NCBI RefSeq assembly: GCF_004357985.1
Contig: NZ_SMTF01000021.1
Coordinates: 1 to 49,744 of the forward strand
Direction: 5' to 3'
DNA: 49,744 nucleotides
From: Luteimonas aestuarii
Lineage (GTDB): Bacteria; Pseudomonadota; Gammaproteobacteria; Xanthomonadales; Xanthomonadaceae
A model generated the notes under the pieces. The model was not told the DNA's origin and searched no databases. It worked only from the letters and a program-made list of their open reading frames with translations. The first letter of the stretch is position 1. Each line of letters starts with the position of its first letter. Below, piece after piece: positions 16,954 through 26,443 of this stretch. Position numbers and translations under genes: made by a program.

Positions 16954-18099
16954 TCACAGCTTCGCCAGCCTTTCGATCGCCGCGTCCAGCGTCGCTTCGT
17001 TCTTGGCGAAGCACAGCCGCGCAAGCCGCTGGCCCTGCGGCGGCGTCTCGTAGAACGGCGACAGCGGGATCGCCGCCACGCCCTTCTCGATCGTCAGCCA
17101 GCGGCAGAACGCGGCATCGTCGAGGTCGCTGACCGCCGAGTAGTCGACCAGCTGGAAATAGCCCCCCGGCACCGGCAGCGGCTGCAGGCGCGTGCCGAGC
17201 AACTGCGTGCGGAAGCGGTCGCGCTTGGCCTGGTAGAAGGCGCCCAACTGCTCGTAGTGCCCGGGCGCCTCGTCCAGCATCGCGGCGAAGGCGTGCTGTG
17301 CGGGCGCGAAGGTGCAGAACACGTTGTACTGGTGCACCTTGCGGAACTCGGCGCTCAATGCGGGCGGCGCAATGCAGTAGCCGACCTTCCAGCCGGTGCA
17401 GTGGTAGGTCTTGCCGAAGCTCGACACCACGAACGCGCGCTCGCGCAGTTCCGGATGGCGCAAGACGGACTCATGCCGCGCACCGTCGAACACGATGTGC
17501 TCGTACACCTCGTCCGACAGCAGGAACACGCCGGTCTCGCGGAGGATATCGGCCAACGTCGCCATGTCCCGCGCCGACAGCATCGCGCCCGACGGGTTGT
17601 GCGGGCTGTTGATCATCAGCATCCGCGTCCTGGGCGTGATCGCGTCGCGCACGCGCTGCCAGTCCGGCGCGAAGGTGGCCGGGTCCAGGGGCACGTGTAC
17701 CGCACGCGCACCGGCCAGGTCGATCGCCGGCTCGTAGCAGTCGTAGCACGGGTCCAGTACCACCACCTCGTCACCGGCACGCACCACCGCATGGATCGCG
17801 TTGAAAATCGCCTCGGTCGCGCCGCTGGTCACGGTGATCTCCGCGTCCGCGTCCGGCCGATGGCCGTACACGCGTTCCGACTTGGTGGCGATGGCGTTGC
17901 GCAATGCGGGAATGCCGGTCATCGGCGCGTACTGGTTGTGTCCGCCGCGCATCGCCCCGTCGAGCGCATCGACCAGACGCCCGGGTACGGGGAAATCCGG
18001 AAAGCCCTGGCCGAGGTTCACTGCGCCATGCTCGGCCGCGAGTTGCGACATCACGGTGAAGATCGTCGTGCCGACCTTGGGCAACTTGGTTCCTGGCAT
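16954..18099 (-). CDS. Pyridoxal-phosphate methionine/glutamine aminotransferase (YbdL-like)
   Basis: A 381-residue class I/II aminotransferase. Visible motifs are NLGQGFPDFPVP, NQYAPMTGIPALRNAIA, the cofactor loop TSGATEAIF, NSPHNPSGAML, SDEVYEHIVFDGARH and the Schiff-base lysine in SSFGKTYHCTGWKVGY. The pattern matches YbdL/methionine aminotransferase and kynurenine-oxoglutarate aminotransferase-like enzymes. With the omega-amidase downstream it likely performs the last methionine-salvage step using glutamine as donor. It is divergent from the DUF3293 gene with a 77-bp spacer that must hold both promoters; TAAACT on the minus strand of this spacer resembles a -10 box. Confidence 0.92.
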   Translation of the reverse strand: MPGTKLPKVGTTIFTVMSQLAAEHGAVNLGQGFPDFPVPGRLVDALDGAMRGGHNQYAPMTGIPALRNAIATKSERVYGHRPDADAEITVTSGATEAIFNAIHAVVRAGDEVVVLDPCYDCYEPAIDLAGARAVHVPLDPATFAPDWQRVRDAITPRTRMLMINSPHNPSGAMLSARDMATLADILRETGVFLLSDEVYEHIVFDGARHESVLRHPELRERAFVVSSFGKTYHCTGWKVGYCIAPPALSAEFRKVHQYNVFCTFAPAQHAFAAMLDEAPGHYEQLGAFYQAKRDRFRTQLLGTRLQPLPVPGGYFQLVDYSAVSDLDDAAFCRWLTIEKGVAAIPLSPFYETPPQGQRLARLCFAKNEATLDAAIERLAKL

Positions 18100-18176
18100 G
18101 GGCGTTGTCGTTCCGGTTTGGCAGATTGGAGACGCCGCAGTTTACGTGCGGCCCGTGATCGGTTACACCTTAGCGG

Positions 18177-18656
18177 ATGCCTGCCACGCCCGACAGCGAC
18201 ACTCGCATCGCCGAGCTCATGCGCGCCTACCTCGTTGCCGACTACAAGTGGGAGCGCGGCGGGCACTGGCACGACATCCTGATCGGCTTGCCGACGCCCG
18301 GCCTCGACCTTGCCTACACCGACGCAACCTCGTACGGCATGCTCTCGGCGTGGAATCCGCATTCGGTCGAACGCGAGGAGCGGATCAACCGCGAGCAGGA
18401 CGAACGCCTGCAGCACGAACTTGCCGCCGCCGGCAAGCTGTTCCTGCCGGCGTTCGCCTCCGCCCCCAACCGCACCTGGCGCGAACCCAGCTGGCTGGTG
18501 TTCGACATGGACGCGGGCGACTTCGACGCGCTTTCCCGCCGCTACGGCCAGCTCGGCACCCTGTGGTGGCGGCCCGACCATCCCGTACGCCTGCGGATGC
18601 TGTCGCCGCGACCGGCGGGGGTGTCCGACGAACCGAATGTCGACTGGATAGAATGA
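18177..18656 (+). CDS. DUF3293-family protein
   Basis: A 159-residue protein of unknown function. The central segment [31 protein letters not shown] resembles DUF3293, a small soluble family with a conserved 'T-A-NP' core near a predicted strand-helix turn. There is no signal peptide or membrane segment. Its stop is 37 bp from ccmA on the same strand, and a TAGAAT box at 18649-18654 overlaps its last codons, so ccmA may have its own promoter there. No functional link to cytochrome maturation can be claimed. Confidence 0.75.
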   Translation: MPATPDSDTRIAELMRAYLVADYKWERGGHWHDILIGLPTPGLDLAYTDATSYGMLSAWNPHSVEREERINREQDERLQHELAAAGKLFLPAFASAPNRTWREPSWLVFDMDAGDFDALSRRYGQLGTLWWRPDHPVRLRMLSPRPAGVSDEPNVDWIE

Positions 18657-18693
18657 TGTTCCGAGGGTCGCCGTCGCGGCCACTGCGCGAACG

Positions 18694-19305
18694 ATGCCCA
18701 ACCCGCCCGCCGCCGACACGCCGCTGCTGACCGTTCGCGGCCTGTGCTTCGCGCGCAACGACGCACCGGTGTTCGGCCCGCTGGATTTCGCGGTGCACGC
18801 CGGCGAGGCCTTGCTGGTGCAGGGTGCCAACGGCGCGGGCAAGACCACCCTCCTGCGCGTCCTGGCGGGTCTGCTGCGCGCCGACGCGGGCGGCATCACG
18901 CACGCACCGGGGCACGACCATCCCGCCTATCTCGGCCACCTGCCCGCGTTCAAGGCCGACCTGTCGGTAGTCGAGAACCTCGCATTCCTCTGCGGGCTGC
19001 ATGGCCAGCGCGGGACGCAGTCCGTGGAGGGCGCACTGGCCATCGTCGGCCTGGCCGGGTTCGACGATGCGCTGGCGCGGCAGTTGTCTGCCGGACAGAA
19101 GAAGCGCCTCTCGCTGGCACGGCTTTGGCTGTCGCCCGCCGCGCTGTGGCTGCTGGACGAGCCCTACGCCAACCTCGACCTGGAAGGCATCGAACTGGTG
19201 AACCGCATGGTGCGCGCGCACCTCGATGACGGCGGTGCGGCGCTGGTCACCACCCACGGTGCCTATGCCGCGCCGCCGGTACGCACCCGGATGCTGGCGC
19301 TGTGA
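18694..19305 (+). CDS. ccmA: Cytochrome c maturation ABC ATPase CcmA
   Basis: ATPase of the CcmABCD complex that releases haem-loaded CcmE in system I cytochrome c maturation. It is 203 residues, normal for CcmA. Walker A is [17 protein letters not shown] near residue 45, the ABC signature is [14 protein letters not shown] and Walker B is [13 protein letters not shown]. The C-terminal HG of TTHGAYA is the switch histidine region. The stop overlaps the ccmB GTG start, so translation is coupled. First gene of the ccm cluster. Confidence 0.96.
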   Translation: MPNPPAADTPLLTVRGLCFARNDAPVFGPLDFAVHAGEALLVQGANGAGKTTLLRVLAGLLRADAGGITHAPGHDHPAYLGHLPAFKADLSVVENLAFLCGLHGQRGTQSVEGALAIVGLAGFDDALARQLSAGQKKRLSLARLWLSPAALWLLDEPYANLDLEGIELVNRMVRAHLDDGGAALVTTHGAYAAPPVRTRMLAL

Positions 19306-19988
19306 GTATGGACGTAACGCTCGCCTCGACCGCACGCGCACTGGTCGCGCGCGACCTGCGCCTGCTCTGGCGCCGCCGCGGCGACGCCCTGCAGCCGGCG
19401 CTGTTCGCGGTGCTGATCGTGGTGCTGTTCGCACTGGCGCTGGGCAACGCGCGCGGCACGCTGGCCGCAATGGCGCCCGGCGTGCTGTGGGTCGCGGTGC
19501 TGCTGTCGGGGCTGCTGTCGCTCGACAGCCTGTTCCGCGGCGACGCCGAGGACGGTTCGCTGGAACAGTGGATGCTGGCGCCGGTGCCTTTGGCCTGGCT
19601 GGTGCTGGTGCGCACGCTGGTGCACTGGGCGACGACCGCGGTGCCGCTGTTGCTGGCCACGCCGCTGCTCGCCGAGTTGATGGGACTGCCACGCACCCTG
19701 CTGCCCACGCTGTTGCTGGCACTGTTGCTGGGCACCCCACTGTTGAGCCTCGTCGGCGCGGTGGTGGCGGCACTCACCGTCGGCATGCGTCGCTCCGGCG
19801 TGCTGCTCGCCCTGCTGGCACTGCCGCTGTACGTGCCGGTGCTGGTCTTCGGCGCCGGCAGCGTGGCTGCGGCCGCGCAAGGCTTCGATGCCGGCGGCGG
19901 ACTGCTGCTGCTGGCGGCGGGCCTGGTGCTGGGACTGGTGCTGGCACCGATGGCGGCGGCGGCAGCGCTGCGCATCGCGCACGGTTGA
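19302..19988 (+). CDS. ccmB: Cytochrome c maturation membrane protein CcmB
   Basis: Membrane subunit of the CcmAB transporter, 228 residues with six predicted membrane segments. Family-typical features include an early [20 protein letters not shown], a [24 protein letters not shown] loop and [30 protein letters not shown]. The annotated start is GTG overlapping the ccmA stop; ATG two codons later (19308) is equally possible. Downstream the cluster is interrupted by an azurin gene before ccmC. Confidence 0.95.
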   Translation: MSMDVTLASTARALVARDLRLLWRRRGDALQPALFAVLIVVLFALALGNARGTLAAMAPGVLWVAVLLSGLLSLDSLFRGDAEDGSLEQWMLAPVPLAWLVLVRTLVHWATTAVPLLLATPLLAELMGLPRTLLPTLLLALLLGTPLLSLVGAVVAALTVGMRRSGVLLALLALPLYVPVLVFGAGSVAAAAQGFDAGGGLLLLAAGLVLGLVLAPMAAAAALRIAHG

Positions 19989-20074
19989 CCTCGATCAAGG
20001 CGCGCCCGCGCAAGCCGCGGAACACTGGCGCCCGACGTCACGGCACGCGGCCGTGCGCACCAGGAGCCTCCACG

Positions 20075-20668
20075 ATGAACGCCCTTCCCCTGCTTGCCGG
20101 CGCGATCGCGCTGGCGCTGTCCGCCTGCAGCCCATCGCCCGCGCCGGACTCCACAACGGCGCCAGCCGCCGACACCGCACCCCTGGCGACGGACGACGCC
20201 AGCGAGCCCGCGCTCGACGCCGGCGCCATCGATGATCCCGTTGCCACGCCCGTACCGATGGATGCCGACAGCCGGGCCGCCGACGTGGCCGGTTGCGCCA
20301 CCATCCTCACCTCCAACGACGCCATGCAGTTCGATGCGGACGCAATCGTGATTCCCGCCAGCTGCGCCAGCTTCACCATCCACCTCACGCACGTGGGCAC
20401 GCTGCCGATCGGCGCCATGGGCCACAACGTGGTGATCGCGCGCGCCGCGGACATGCCGGCCATCGTGGCCGACGGCATGGCGGCCACGCCCCGGCACATC
20501 AAGCCCGGCGACACCCGTGTGATCGCGCATACCGACATGATCGGCGGCGGCGGATCCACATCGGTCACGTTCGACGTCGCCCTCGTCCGTGAAGGCGGCC
20601 CGTACCGGTTCTTCTGCAGCTTCCCCGGCCATCTCGCGCGGATGCAAGGCAGCCTGCAGGTGCAATGA
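20075..20668 (+). CDS. Azurin-like cupredoxin lipoprotein
   Basis: A 197-residue blue-copper electron carrier anchored as a lipoprotein (lipobox LSACS near residue 19). An Ala/Pro/Asp-rich linker of about 60 residues leads to the azurin domain. Copper ligands are visible in order: His in MGHNVVIA, Cys in RFFCSFPGH, His in the same motif and Met in LARMQGSL. A GGAG ribosome site precedes ATG 20075. It sits between ccmB and ccmC, on the same strand, with gaps of 86 and 93 bp. Azurins donate electrons to oxidases, reductases or peroxidases, so co-expression with cytochrome c maturation is sensible, but the position inside ccm is unusual to my knowledge. Confidence 0.92.
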   Translation: MNALPLLAGAIALALSACSPSPAPDSTTAPAADTAPLATDDASEPALDAGAIDDPVATPVPMDADSRAADVAGCATILTSNDAMQFDADAIVIPASCASFTIHLTHVGTLPIGAMGHNVVIARAADMPAIVADGMAATPRHIKPGDTRVIAHTDMIGGGGSTSVTFDVALVREGGPYRFFCSFPGHLARMQGSLQVQ

Positions 20669-20761
20669 ATCCCGCTCCCCGGTGCGCCCCGGCCGCCGGG
20701 CCGGGGCTGGTAAACTTGCCGGATCGACCGCGGCCTTCGCGCGCCGCCCGCCCAGGCCGTA

Positions 20762-21511
20762 ATGTCCCCGCTGATCCGCTGGTTCCACCAACTCGGTTCG
20801 CCCCCCACCTTCGACCAGTTCGCCCGTCGCTGGGCGCCCTGGGCGTACGGGGCCGGCGTGCTGGTCATGGCCGTCGGTGCGTACCTGGCGCTGTTCCACG
20901 TGCCGCCGGACTACCAGCAGGGCGACAGCTTCCGCATCCTCTACGTGCACGTGCCCAGCGCGTGGATGAGCCTGGCGATGTTCGCGCTGATGGCGTTCTA
21001 TGGCGCCATCGCGCTCATCTGGCGGATCAAGCTGTGCGAGATCCTGGCGATGGCCTGCGCGCCGATCGGCGCCGGCTTCACCTTCATCACCCTGGCCACC
21101 GGCAGCATCTGGGGCAAGCCGATGTGGGGGACCTGGTGGGACTGGGACCCGCGCCTGACCTCGCAGCTGATCCTGCTGTTCCTCTACCTCGGCGTGATCG
21201 GCCTGTACGCCGCCATCGAGGATCGCCGCGCCGCCGCGCGCGCCGCGTCGCTGCTGGCGGTGGTGGGCGTGGTGATGCTGCCGATCATCCGCTACTCGGT
21301 GGTGTGGTGGAACTCGCTGCACCAGGGCCAGACCATCCGCGTGTTCGGCGAATCGTCGATGGATGCCAGCATGCTGCCGCCGCTGCTGTGGATGGTGGTG
21401 GGCACCAAGCTGTGGGCGATCGGCTCGCTGCTGGCCCGTGCCCGCGCCGACAACCTGCTGCGCGAGGCCGGCAAGGACTGGGTGCGCATGCTGGCCGGGG
21501 GCCGCGCATGA
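20762..21511 (+). CDS. ccmC: Cytochrome c maturation haem-handling protein CcmC
   Basis: Six-segment membrane protein of 249 residues that attaches haem to CcmE. The tryptophan-rich haem-binding motif WGTWWDWDPRLTSQL is clear, flanked by two likely haem-ligand histidines (FHVPPDYQQGD and NSLHQGQ regions). A TAAACT box near 20711 may mark a promoter separating ccmC onward from the upstream azurin. The 3' end overlaps ccmD by ATGA. Confidence 0.96.
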   Translation: MSPLIRWFHQLGSPPTFDQFARRWAPWAYGAGVLVMAVGAYLALFHVPPDYQQGDSFRILYVHVPSAWMSLAMFALMAFYGAIALIWRIKLCEILAMACAPIGAGFTFITLATGSIWGKPMWGTWWDWDPRLTSQLILLFLYLGVIGLYAAIEDRRAAARAASLLAVVGVVMLPIIRYSVVWWNSLHQGQTIRVFGESSMDASMLPPLLWMVVGTKLWAIGSLLARARADNLLREAGKDWVRMLAGGRA

Positions 21512-21681
21512 GCTACCTCGGTTACGTCATCGCCGCCTACGGCGTGTTCGCCGTGGTGCTGCTGTGGGACTTCGTGGCGCCGCGCATCCGCACCCGCCAG
21601 TTGCTGCGCGCCGTGCGCCTGCTGGCCGCGCGCCAGGCGGCCGCGCGCAACGCTGCACAACAAGGTGAACTGAAGCGATGA
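21508..21681 (+). CDS. ccmD: Haem exporter protein CcmD
   Basis: A 57-residue single-pass protein ([23 protein letters not shown]) with a basic cytoplasmic tail, the standard architecture of CcmD, which stabilises CcmABC and aids release of haem-CcmE. ATG overlaps the ccmC stop and its own stop overlaps ccmE. Position and size decide the call, as sequence conservation in this family is low. Confidence 0.92.
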   Translation: MSYLGYVIAAYGVFAVVLLWDFVAPRIRTRQLLRAVRLLAARQAAARNAAQQGELKR

Positions 21682-22157
21682 ATCCCGTCCGCCGCCGTCG
21701 CATGTGGTTCGTCGTGGTGCTGCTGGCCGCCGCGGCGCTGGCCGCCACGCTGATCGCGTACGCCCTGCAGCGCAACATCACCTATCTGTATACCCCCGCC
21801 GAAGTGCTGGCCGACGACGGCGCGCCGCTGCGCACGGGCGACACCCGCTTCCGCCTCGGCGGCATGGTCGCGTCCGGCTCGTTCCGGCGCGAGGCCGGCT
21901 CGCTGGTCTCGCACTTCCGCGTCACCGATGGCGACGCGCAGCTTGCCGTGGTGCACGACAAGATCCTCCCCGACCTGTTCCGCGAGGGCCAGGCCGTGGT
22001 CGCCACCGGGCGCATGCAGGACGGCGTGTTCGTGGCCGAGGAAGTGCTGGCCAAGCACGACGAAACCTACGTGCCCAAGGAAGTCGCCGACAAGATGGGC
22101 CTCGCCCACCAGAAGCACGGCGTCGACGATCCCGCGCCCGCTACGGACGCCTACTGA
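21678..22157 (+). CDS. ccmE: Haem chaperone CcmE
   Basis: Periplasmic haem chaperone, 159 residues, anchored by one N-terminal membrane segment. The OB-fold domain contains [11 protein letters not shown] and [32 protein letters not shown]. The covalent haem-binding histidine lies in [12 protein letters not shown]. It overlaps ccmD and stops 1 bp before the GTG start of ccmF. Confidence 0.97.
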   Translation: MNPVRRRRMWFVVVLLAAAALAATLIAYALQRNITYLYTPAEVLADDGAPLRTGDTRFRLGGMVASGSFRREAGSLVSHFRVTDGDAQLAVVHDKILPDLFREGQAVVATGRMQDGVFVAEEVLAKHDETYVPKEVADKMGLAHQKHGVDDPAPATDAY

Positions 22158-22158
22158 C

Positions 22159-24078
22159 GTGCTGGCCGAACTCGCACAGGGCGCGCTGGTGCTGGCGCTG
22201 CTCGCCGCGCTGCTGCAGGCGGTGCTGCCGATGGCCGGCGCCTCGCGCGGCAACGCGGCGTGGATGGCGGTCGCGCGTCCCGCGGCTTACGCGCAGTTCG
22301 CGCTGGTCGGGCTGGCGTTCGCCATCCTGGTCACCGCGTTCGTACAGCAGGATTTCTCGGTGCGCAACGTCGCCGAGAACTCGCACACCCTGCTGCCGGT
22401 GTCGTACCGGGTGATGGCCACCTGGGGCTCGCACGAAGGCTCGCTGCTGCTCTGGGTGCTGATGCTGGCGCTGTGGAACGCCGCCGTCGCGCGCTTCTCC
22501 GCCCAGTTGCCGCCTGCGGTGTCCGCGCGCGTGCTGGCAGTGATCGGCATGGTGTCGATCGGCTTCCTGTCGTTCCTGCTGCTCACTTCCAGTCCGTTCG
22601 AACGCCTGCTGCCTGCGCCGCTGGAAGGCCGCGACCTCAACCCGCTGCTGCAGGACCGCGGGATGATGGTGCATCCGCCCACGCTGTACGTGGGCTACAT
22701 CGGCTTCGTGGTGCCGTTCGCCTTCGCCATCGCCGCGCTGATCGACGGCCGCATCGACAACCGCTGGCTGCGCTGGACGCGGCCGTGGACCAACGTGGCC
22801 TGGGCGTTCCTGACCATCGGCATCTTCCTCGGCTCGTGGTGGGCGTACTACGAACTGGGCTGGGGCGGCTGGTGGTTCTGGGACCCGGTGGAGAACGCCA
22901 GCTTCATGCCTTGGCTCGCCGGTGCGGCGTTGATCCATTCGCAGGCGGTCACCGAGAAGCGCGGCAGCTTCAACAGCTGGACCCTGCTGCTGGCCATCGC
23001 CACGTTCTCGCTGTCGCTGCTGGGCGCGTTCCTGGTGCGCTCGGGCGTGCTGACCAGCGTGCATTCGTTCGCCGCCGATCCCTCGCGCGGCATGTTCATC
23101 CTCGCCTTCCTGACCATCGTCATCGGCAGTTCGCTGCTGCTGTACGTGCTGCGCGCGCCGAAGCTGGAAGACGGCAAGCCCTTCGCGCCCGCCTCGCGCG
23201 AGACCCTGCTGCTGCTCAACAACCTGCTGCTGGCCGCGGCCTGCGCGATGGTGCTGCTGGGCACGCTGTACCCGCTGCTGGCCGATGCGCTCAACCTCGG
23301 CAAGATCTCGGTCGGCCCGCCCTACTTCGGCCTGCTGTTCTTCATCCTGATGGCGCCGCTGGTGGCGCTGGTGCCGTTCGGCCCGCTGACCAGGTGGCAG
23401 CGCGAGCAGGCGTCGAAACCCGTGGCCATGCTGCTGCCCTGGCTGGCGCTGGCCCTCGTGGCGGGCGCCATCGCGTTCTTCATGGCGCCGCAGGGGCCGT
23501 GGAAGACGGCCGCCGGCATTGCGTCGGCAACCTGGGTGGCCGCCGGCACGCTGCGCTTCGTGTGGACGCGCCTCCGCAGCAACGGAAAGTTCACGCCGGA
23601 GATGACCGGCATGGTGCTGGGGCACCTGGGCATCGCCGTGTTCCTGGTCGGCGCGCTGCTGATCGAGGCGCAGCAGGTGCACCGCGAGGTGGCGATGTCG
23701 CCGGGCGATCGCGTCGAAGTGGGCCGCTATGCCTTCCGCTTCGACGGCGTGAAGCACATCGAAGGCCCGAATTACGAAGCCGACCGCGCACTGGTGCAGG
23801 TGTTCCGCGACGACGCCCCGCTCAAGCTGCTGCGCGCCGAGAAACGCCTCTACGCCAGCGGTGGACAGGTGATGACCGATGCCGGCATCCATGCCGGCGT
23901 GACCGCCGACGTGCTGGTCACCCTCGGCGAACCGCTGGGTGGCGAGACCTGGGCGGTGCGCCTGCACGTCAAGCCGTTCGTGCGCTGGATCTGGGCCGGC
24001 GCGCTGCTGATGGCGCTGGGCGGGTTCGTCACCGCGCTCGACCGCCGCTTCCGCAAGCCGGTGGGGGAGCGGCGATGA
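22159..24078 (+). CDS. ccmF: Cytochrome c haem lyase subunit CcmF
   Basis: Large membrane haem lyase subunit, 639 residues, about 14 membrane segments. The haem-handling motif WGGWWFWDPVENASFMPWL is intact, and flanking conserved histidines (MVHPPTLYVGY; ALIHSQAVTEKRG; SVHSFAADPSRG) are visible. GTG at 22159 immediately follows the ccmE stop and begins the first membrane segment, which is why I prefer it to longer readings of the frame. The stop overlaps the ccmG ATG. Confidence 0.96.
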   Translation: MLAELAQGALVLALLAALLQAVLPMAGASRGNAAWMAVARPAAYAQFALVGLAFAILVTAFVQQDFSVRNVAENSHTLLPVSYRVMATWGSHEGSLLLWVLMLALWNAAVARFSAQLPPAVSARVLAVIGMVSIGFLSFLLLTSSPFERLLPAPLEGRDLNPLLQDRGMMVHPPTLYVGYIGFVVPFAFAIAALIDGRIDNRWLRWTRPWTNVAWAFLTIGIFLGSWWAYYELGWGGWWFWDPVENASFMPWLAGAALIHSQAVTEKRGSFNSWTLLLAIATFSLSLLGAFLVRSGVLTSVHSFAADPSRGMFILAFLTIVIGSSLLLYVLRAPKLEDGKPFAPASRETLLLLNNLLLAAACAMVLLGTLYPLLADALNLGKISVGPPYFGLLFFILMAPLVALVPFGPLTRWQREQASKPVAMLLPWLALALVAGAIAFFMAPQGPWKTAAGIASATWVAAGTLRFVWTRLRSNGKFTPEMTGMVLGHLGIAVFLVGALLIEAQQVHREVAMSPGDRVEVGRYAFRFDGVKHIEGPNYEADRALVQVFRDDAPLKLLRAEKRLYASGGQVMTDAGIHAGVTADVLVTLGEPLGGETWAVRLHVKPFVRWIWAGALLMALGGFVTALDRRFRKPVGERR

Positions 24079-24659
24079 ACGCGCCCCGCGACGACCGTGC
24101 GCCAGACCGTGGCCGCGCCACCACGGCGTGGATCATCGGCATCGCCTTCGTGCTGCTCATCGGCCTGCTGCTGTACGGCGTGCTGGTGTCCGACCGCGCC
24201 GGCCGCGATGCCCTGCCCTCGCCGCTGATCGGGCGCGCCGCCCCCGAGTTCTCGCTACCCGTGCTGCACGAACCCGGCCGGCTGGTGTCGTCGCAAGAGC
24301 TGCGCGGCGAACCCTACCTGCTCAACGTCTGGGGCAGTTGGTGCCCGGGGTGCCGCACCGAGCATCCGGTGATCGCGCGCTTCGCCGAAACCCGGCGCAT
24401 CCGCGTGATCGGCTACAACTGGAAGGACGAACACGCCGACGCGCTGCGCTGGCTGGAGCACTTCGGCAATCCCTATTGGCTGGTGCTGGTGGACTACGAC
24501 GGCCGCAAGGCCATCGACTGGGGCATCTACGGCGCGCCTGAAACCTTCCTGGTCGATGCCGACGGCATCGTGCGCTGGAAGCACGTGGGCCCGATCGACG
24601 AAGACGTCGTCGCCAACCAGCTCGAGCCGATGCTCGACCGCATCGGGGTGCCGCAGTGA
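24075..24659 (+). CDS. ccmG: Thiol-disulfide oxidoreductase CcmG/DsbE
   Basis: Membrane-anchored periplasmic thioredoxin-like protein, 194 residues, that reduces apocytochrome c thiols for haem attachment. One N-terminal membrane segment (about 19-38) precedes a thioredoxin fold with active site GSWCPGCRTEHP and the cis-proline loop YGAPETFLVDADG, the CcmG signature. ATGA overlap with ccmF, and its stop overlaps the GTG start of ccmH. Confidence 0.96.
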   Translation: MNAPRDDRAPDRGRATTAWIIGIAFVLLIGLLLYGVLVSDRAGRDALPSPLIGRAAPEFSLPVLHEPGRLVSSQELRGEPYLLNVWGSWCPGCRTEHPVIARFAETRRIRVIGYNWKDEHADALRWLEHFGNPYWLVLVDYDGRKAIDWGIYGAPETFLVDADGIVRWKHVGPIDEDVVANQLEPMLDRIGVPQ

Positions 24660-25120
24660 ACGCGCCGCACGCGCATCGCCTGCTGGCTTTCGCCTGCCTT
24701 GCGGCGCTGTGGCTGGCGCTGTCGTCTGCCGCCGCCCACGCGCAGGCCGTGCGCGACGCCACGCCGCTGGAGTTCAACGACGCCGCCGAAGAGCGCCGCT
24801 TCAACGCGCTGCTGGCCGAGCTGCGCTGCGTGATGTGCCAGAACCAGTCGCTGGCCGACTCCAATGCGCAGATCGCGCACGACCTGCGCCGCGAAGTGTT
24901 CGACTTGATGCGCAGCGGCCGCAGCGACCGCGAGATCAAGGCCTACCTGGTCGAACGTTACGGCGAGTTCGTGCTGTACCAGCCGCCGCTGGGTGCCTCC
25001 ACCTGGCTGCTGTGGTTCGGCCCCGCGCTGCTGCTGCTGGCGGGCGCGGTGCTGGTGGCGCGCATCGTGCGCAAGCGCTCGCGCGGCGCGGTGCCCGAAG
25101 ACCCGGACCAGGAGTGGTGA
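24656..25120 (+). CDS. ccmH: Cytochrome c maturation protein CcmH (short type)
   Basis: A 154-residue periplasmic apocytochrome reductant of the CcmH/CcmL/NrfF type. Signal peptide, then the redox motif LRCVMCQNQSLADSNA, a helical bundle (IAHDLRREVFDLMRSGRSDREIKAYLVERYGEFVLY) and one C-terminal membrane segment with a basic end. It lacks the TPR half found in fused E. coli CcmH; that half is the separate next gene. GTG start overlapping ccmG. Confidence 0.95.
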   Translation: MNAPHAHRLLAFACLAALWLALSSAAAHAQAVRDATPLEFNDAAEERRFNALLAELRCVMCQNQSLADSNAQIAHDLRREVFDLMRSGRSDREIKAYLVERYGEFVLYQPPLGASTWLLWFGPALLLLAGAVLVARIVRKRSRGAVPEDPDQEW

Positions 25121-26166
25121 TGACCTACGCCTTCTTCGCGCTGCTGCTGGCGATCGCCGCACTGGCCGCGGTGGCGATCGTGTGGCCGCTGCGCAGCACG
25201 TCGCCGCGCGTGTTCGGCGCGGTGGTGCTGCTGGTGCCGCTGCTGACGCTCGGCCTGTACACGCTGGTCGGCACGCCCGCCGGGCTGGATCCCGCGGCCG
25301 CGCGCCTGTCCGAGATCGACACGCCCGAATCGCTGGAGGCCGCCATCGCCGAACTGCAGGCCGAGCTGGAGCGCAACCCCACCCAGGTCGAAGGCTGGGC
25401 GCTGCTGGCGCGTTCGCGTGCGATGCAGGGTCGCTTCGCCGAGGCGCGCGACGCCTACGTGCAGGCACTGATGCTGCTGCCCGACGATGCCAACCTGCTG
25501 GTCGAGGCCGCCGAGGCGCGCGCGCAGGCCAACGAGGGCAACCGCTTCGACGACGAAGCCATCGCCATGCTGCAGCGCGCGCTTGCGATCGACCCCGAGA
25601 GCCAGCGCGCGCCGTGGTTCCTCGGCATCGCCCAGCGCCAGCGCGGGCAGGACGCCGAAGCCGCCGCTACATGGGAAGCACTGCTGCCACGCCTCGACGC
25701 CTCCACCGCCGCCGCGCTGCGCCAGCAGATCGTCGCCGCGCGCGAAGCAGCCGGCCTGCCGCCGGACGCCGTCATCGCGGCCCCCGTCGCACCTGACGCG
25801 GCGCAGCCCGTCGAAGCCGCGGCCGATGGCCTGCGCGTGCGCGTGGCGCTCGACCCCGATTTCGCCGCCCGCGTGCGCCTGCGTGGCGACAGCGTGGTGT
25901 TCGTGATCGCCCGCGTCCCGGGCGGCCCACCGATGCCCGTCGCCGTGCAGCGCCATCCACTGCAGGCGCTGCCGCTCGACATCGTGCTCGGCGACGGCGA
26001 CAGCCCCATGCCCACGCAGAAACTGTCGGCCCTGCGCGAAGTGGAAGTGTTCGCGCGCCTGTCCGCCAGCGGCGATGCCGCGCGCAGCGATGGCGACCTG
26101 GAATCGGCGGCGGTACGCGTTGCCTTGCCGAGCAGCGCACCTGTCGAGCTGGTGATCGGCGAGTAA
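25120..26166 (+). CDS. ccmI: Cytochrome c maturation TPR protein CcmI/CycH
   Basis: A 348-residue apocytochrome chaperone. Two N-terminal membrane segments (about 1-20 and 27-45) are followed by TPR units (VEGWALLARSRAMQGRFAEARDAYVQALMLLPDDANLLVEAAEA and a second around LAIDPESQRAPWFLG), then a C-terminal periplasmic beta domain (LRVRVALDPDFAARVRLRGDSVVFVIAR). ATG at 25120 overlaps the ccmH stop in TGATG. Last gene of the ccm cluster. Confidence 0.93.
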   Translation: MTYAFFALLLAIAALAAVAIVWPLRSTSPRVFGAVVLLVPLLTLGLYTLVGTPAGLDPAAARLSEIDTPESLEAAIAELQAELERNPTQVEGWALLARSRAMQGRFAEARDAYVQALMLLPDDANLLVEAAEARAQANEGNRFDDEAIAMLQRALAIDPESQRAPWFLGIAQRQRGQDAEAAATWEALLPRLDASTAAALRQQIVAAREAAGLPPDAVIAAPVAPDAAQPVEAAADGLRVRVALDPDFAARVRLRGDSVVFVIARVPGGPPMPVAVQRHPLQALPLDIVLGDGDSPMPTQKLSALREVEVFARLSASGDAARSDGDLESAAVRVALPSSAPVELVIGE

Positions 26167-26205
26167 TCGCTGCACGCTACAGCCGAGGCGACATCGCTCC
26201 GCCTC

Positions 26206-26361
26206 CCCTCACCCCTCTCCCGCAGGGAGAGGGGCCTCCACCCCTTCTCCCTCCGGGGCGACAGCACACAGCTTGCGCACCGCTGGCGCGCGTGTGCTGG
26301 AGCGCCCGTGCTGCTGGCACGGGCCGGAGGCGCGGAGCGGGGATTGGGGTGAGGGCAACGA
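26206..26361. repeat. Intergenic mosaic repeat
   Basis: GC-rich repeat between ccmI and the acyltransferase gene. It holds a hairpin (CCCCTCTCCC / GGGAGAGGGG) and a block reading TTCTCCCTCCGGGGCGAC. On the opposite strand much of it matches 36535-36640, including a CCGGCCCGTGCCAGC block. I see no gene in the 277-bp gap. Confidence 0.65.
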
Positions 26362-26431
26362 AGCCACGCCACCCACCCGCATCGCGACAAAGAGCACCCT
26401 CCCGCAAGACAGGCGCAACCGCCACTGCGGA

Positions 26432-26437
26432 TAGAAT
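26432..26437 (+). promoter_or_regulatory. TAGAAT -10 box, likely leaderless start
   Basis: TAGAAT ends exactly 6 nt before the ATG at 26444, so transcription would begin at or next to the start codon. The same spacing occurs at 28642 and 36903. No good -35 hexamer is visible. Confidence 0.5.
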
Positions 26438-26443
26438 CGCCCG

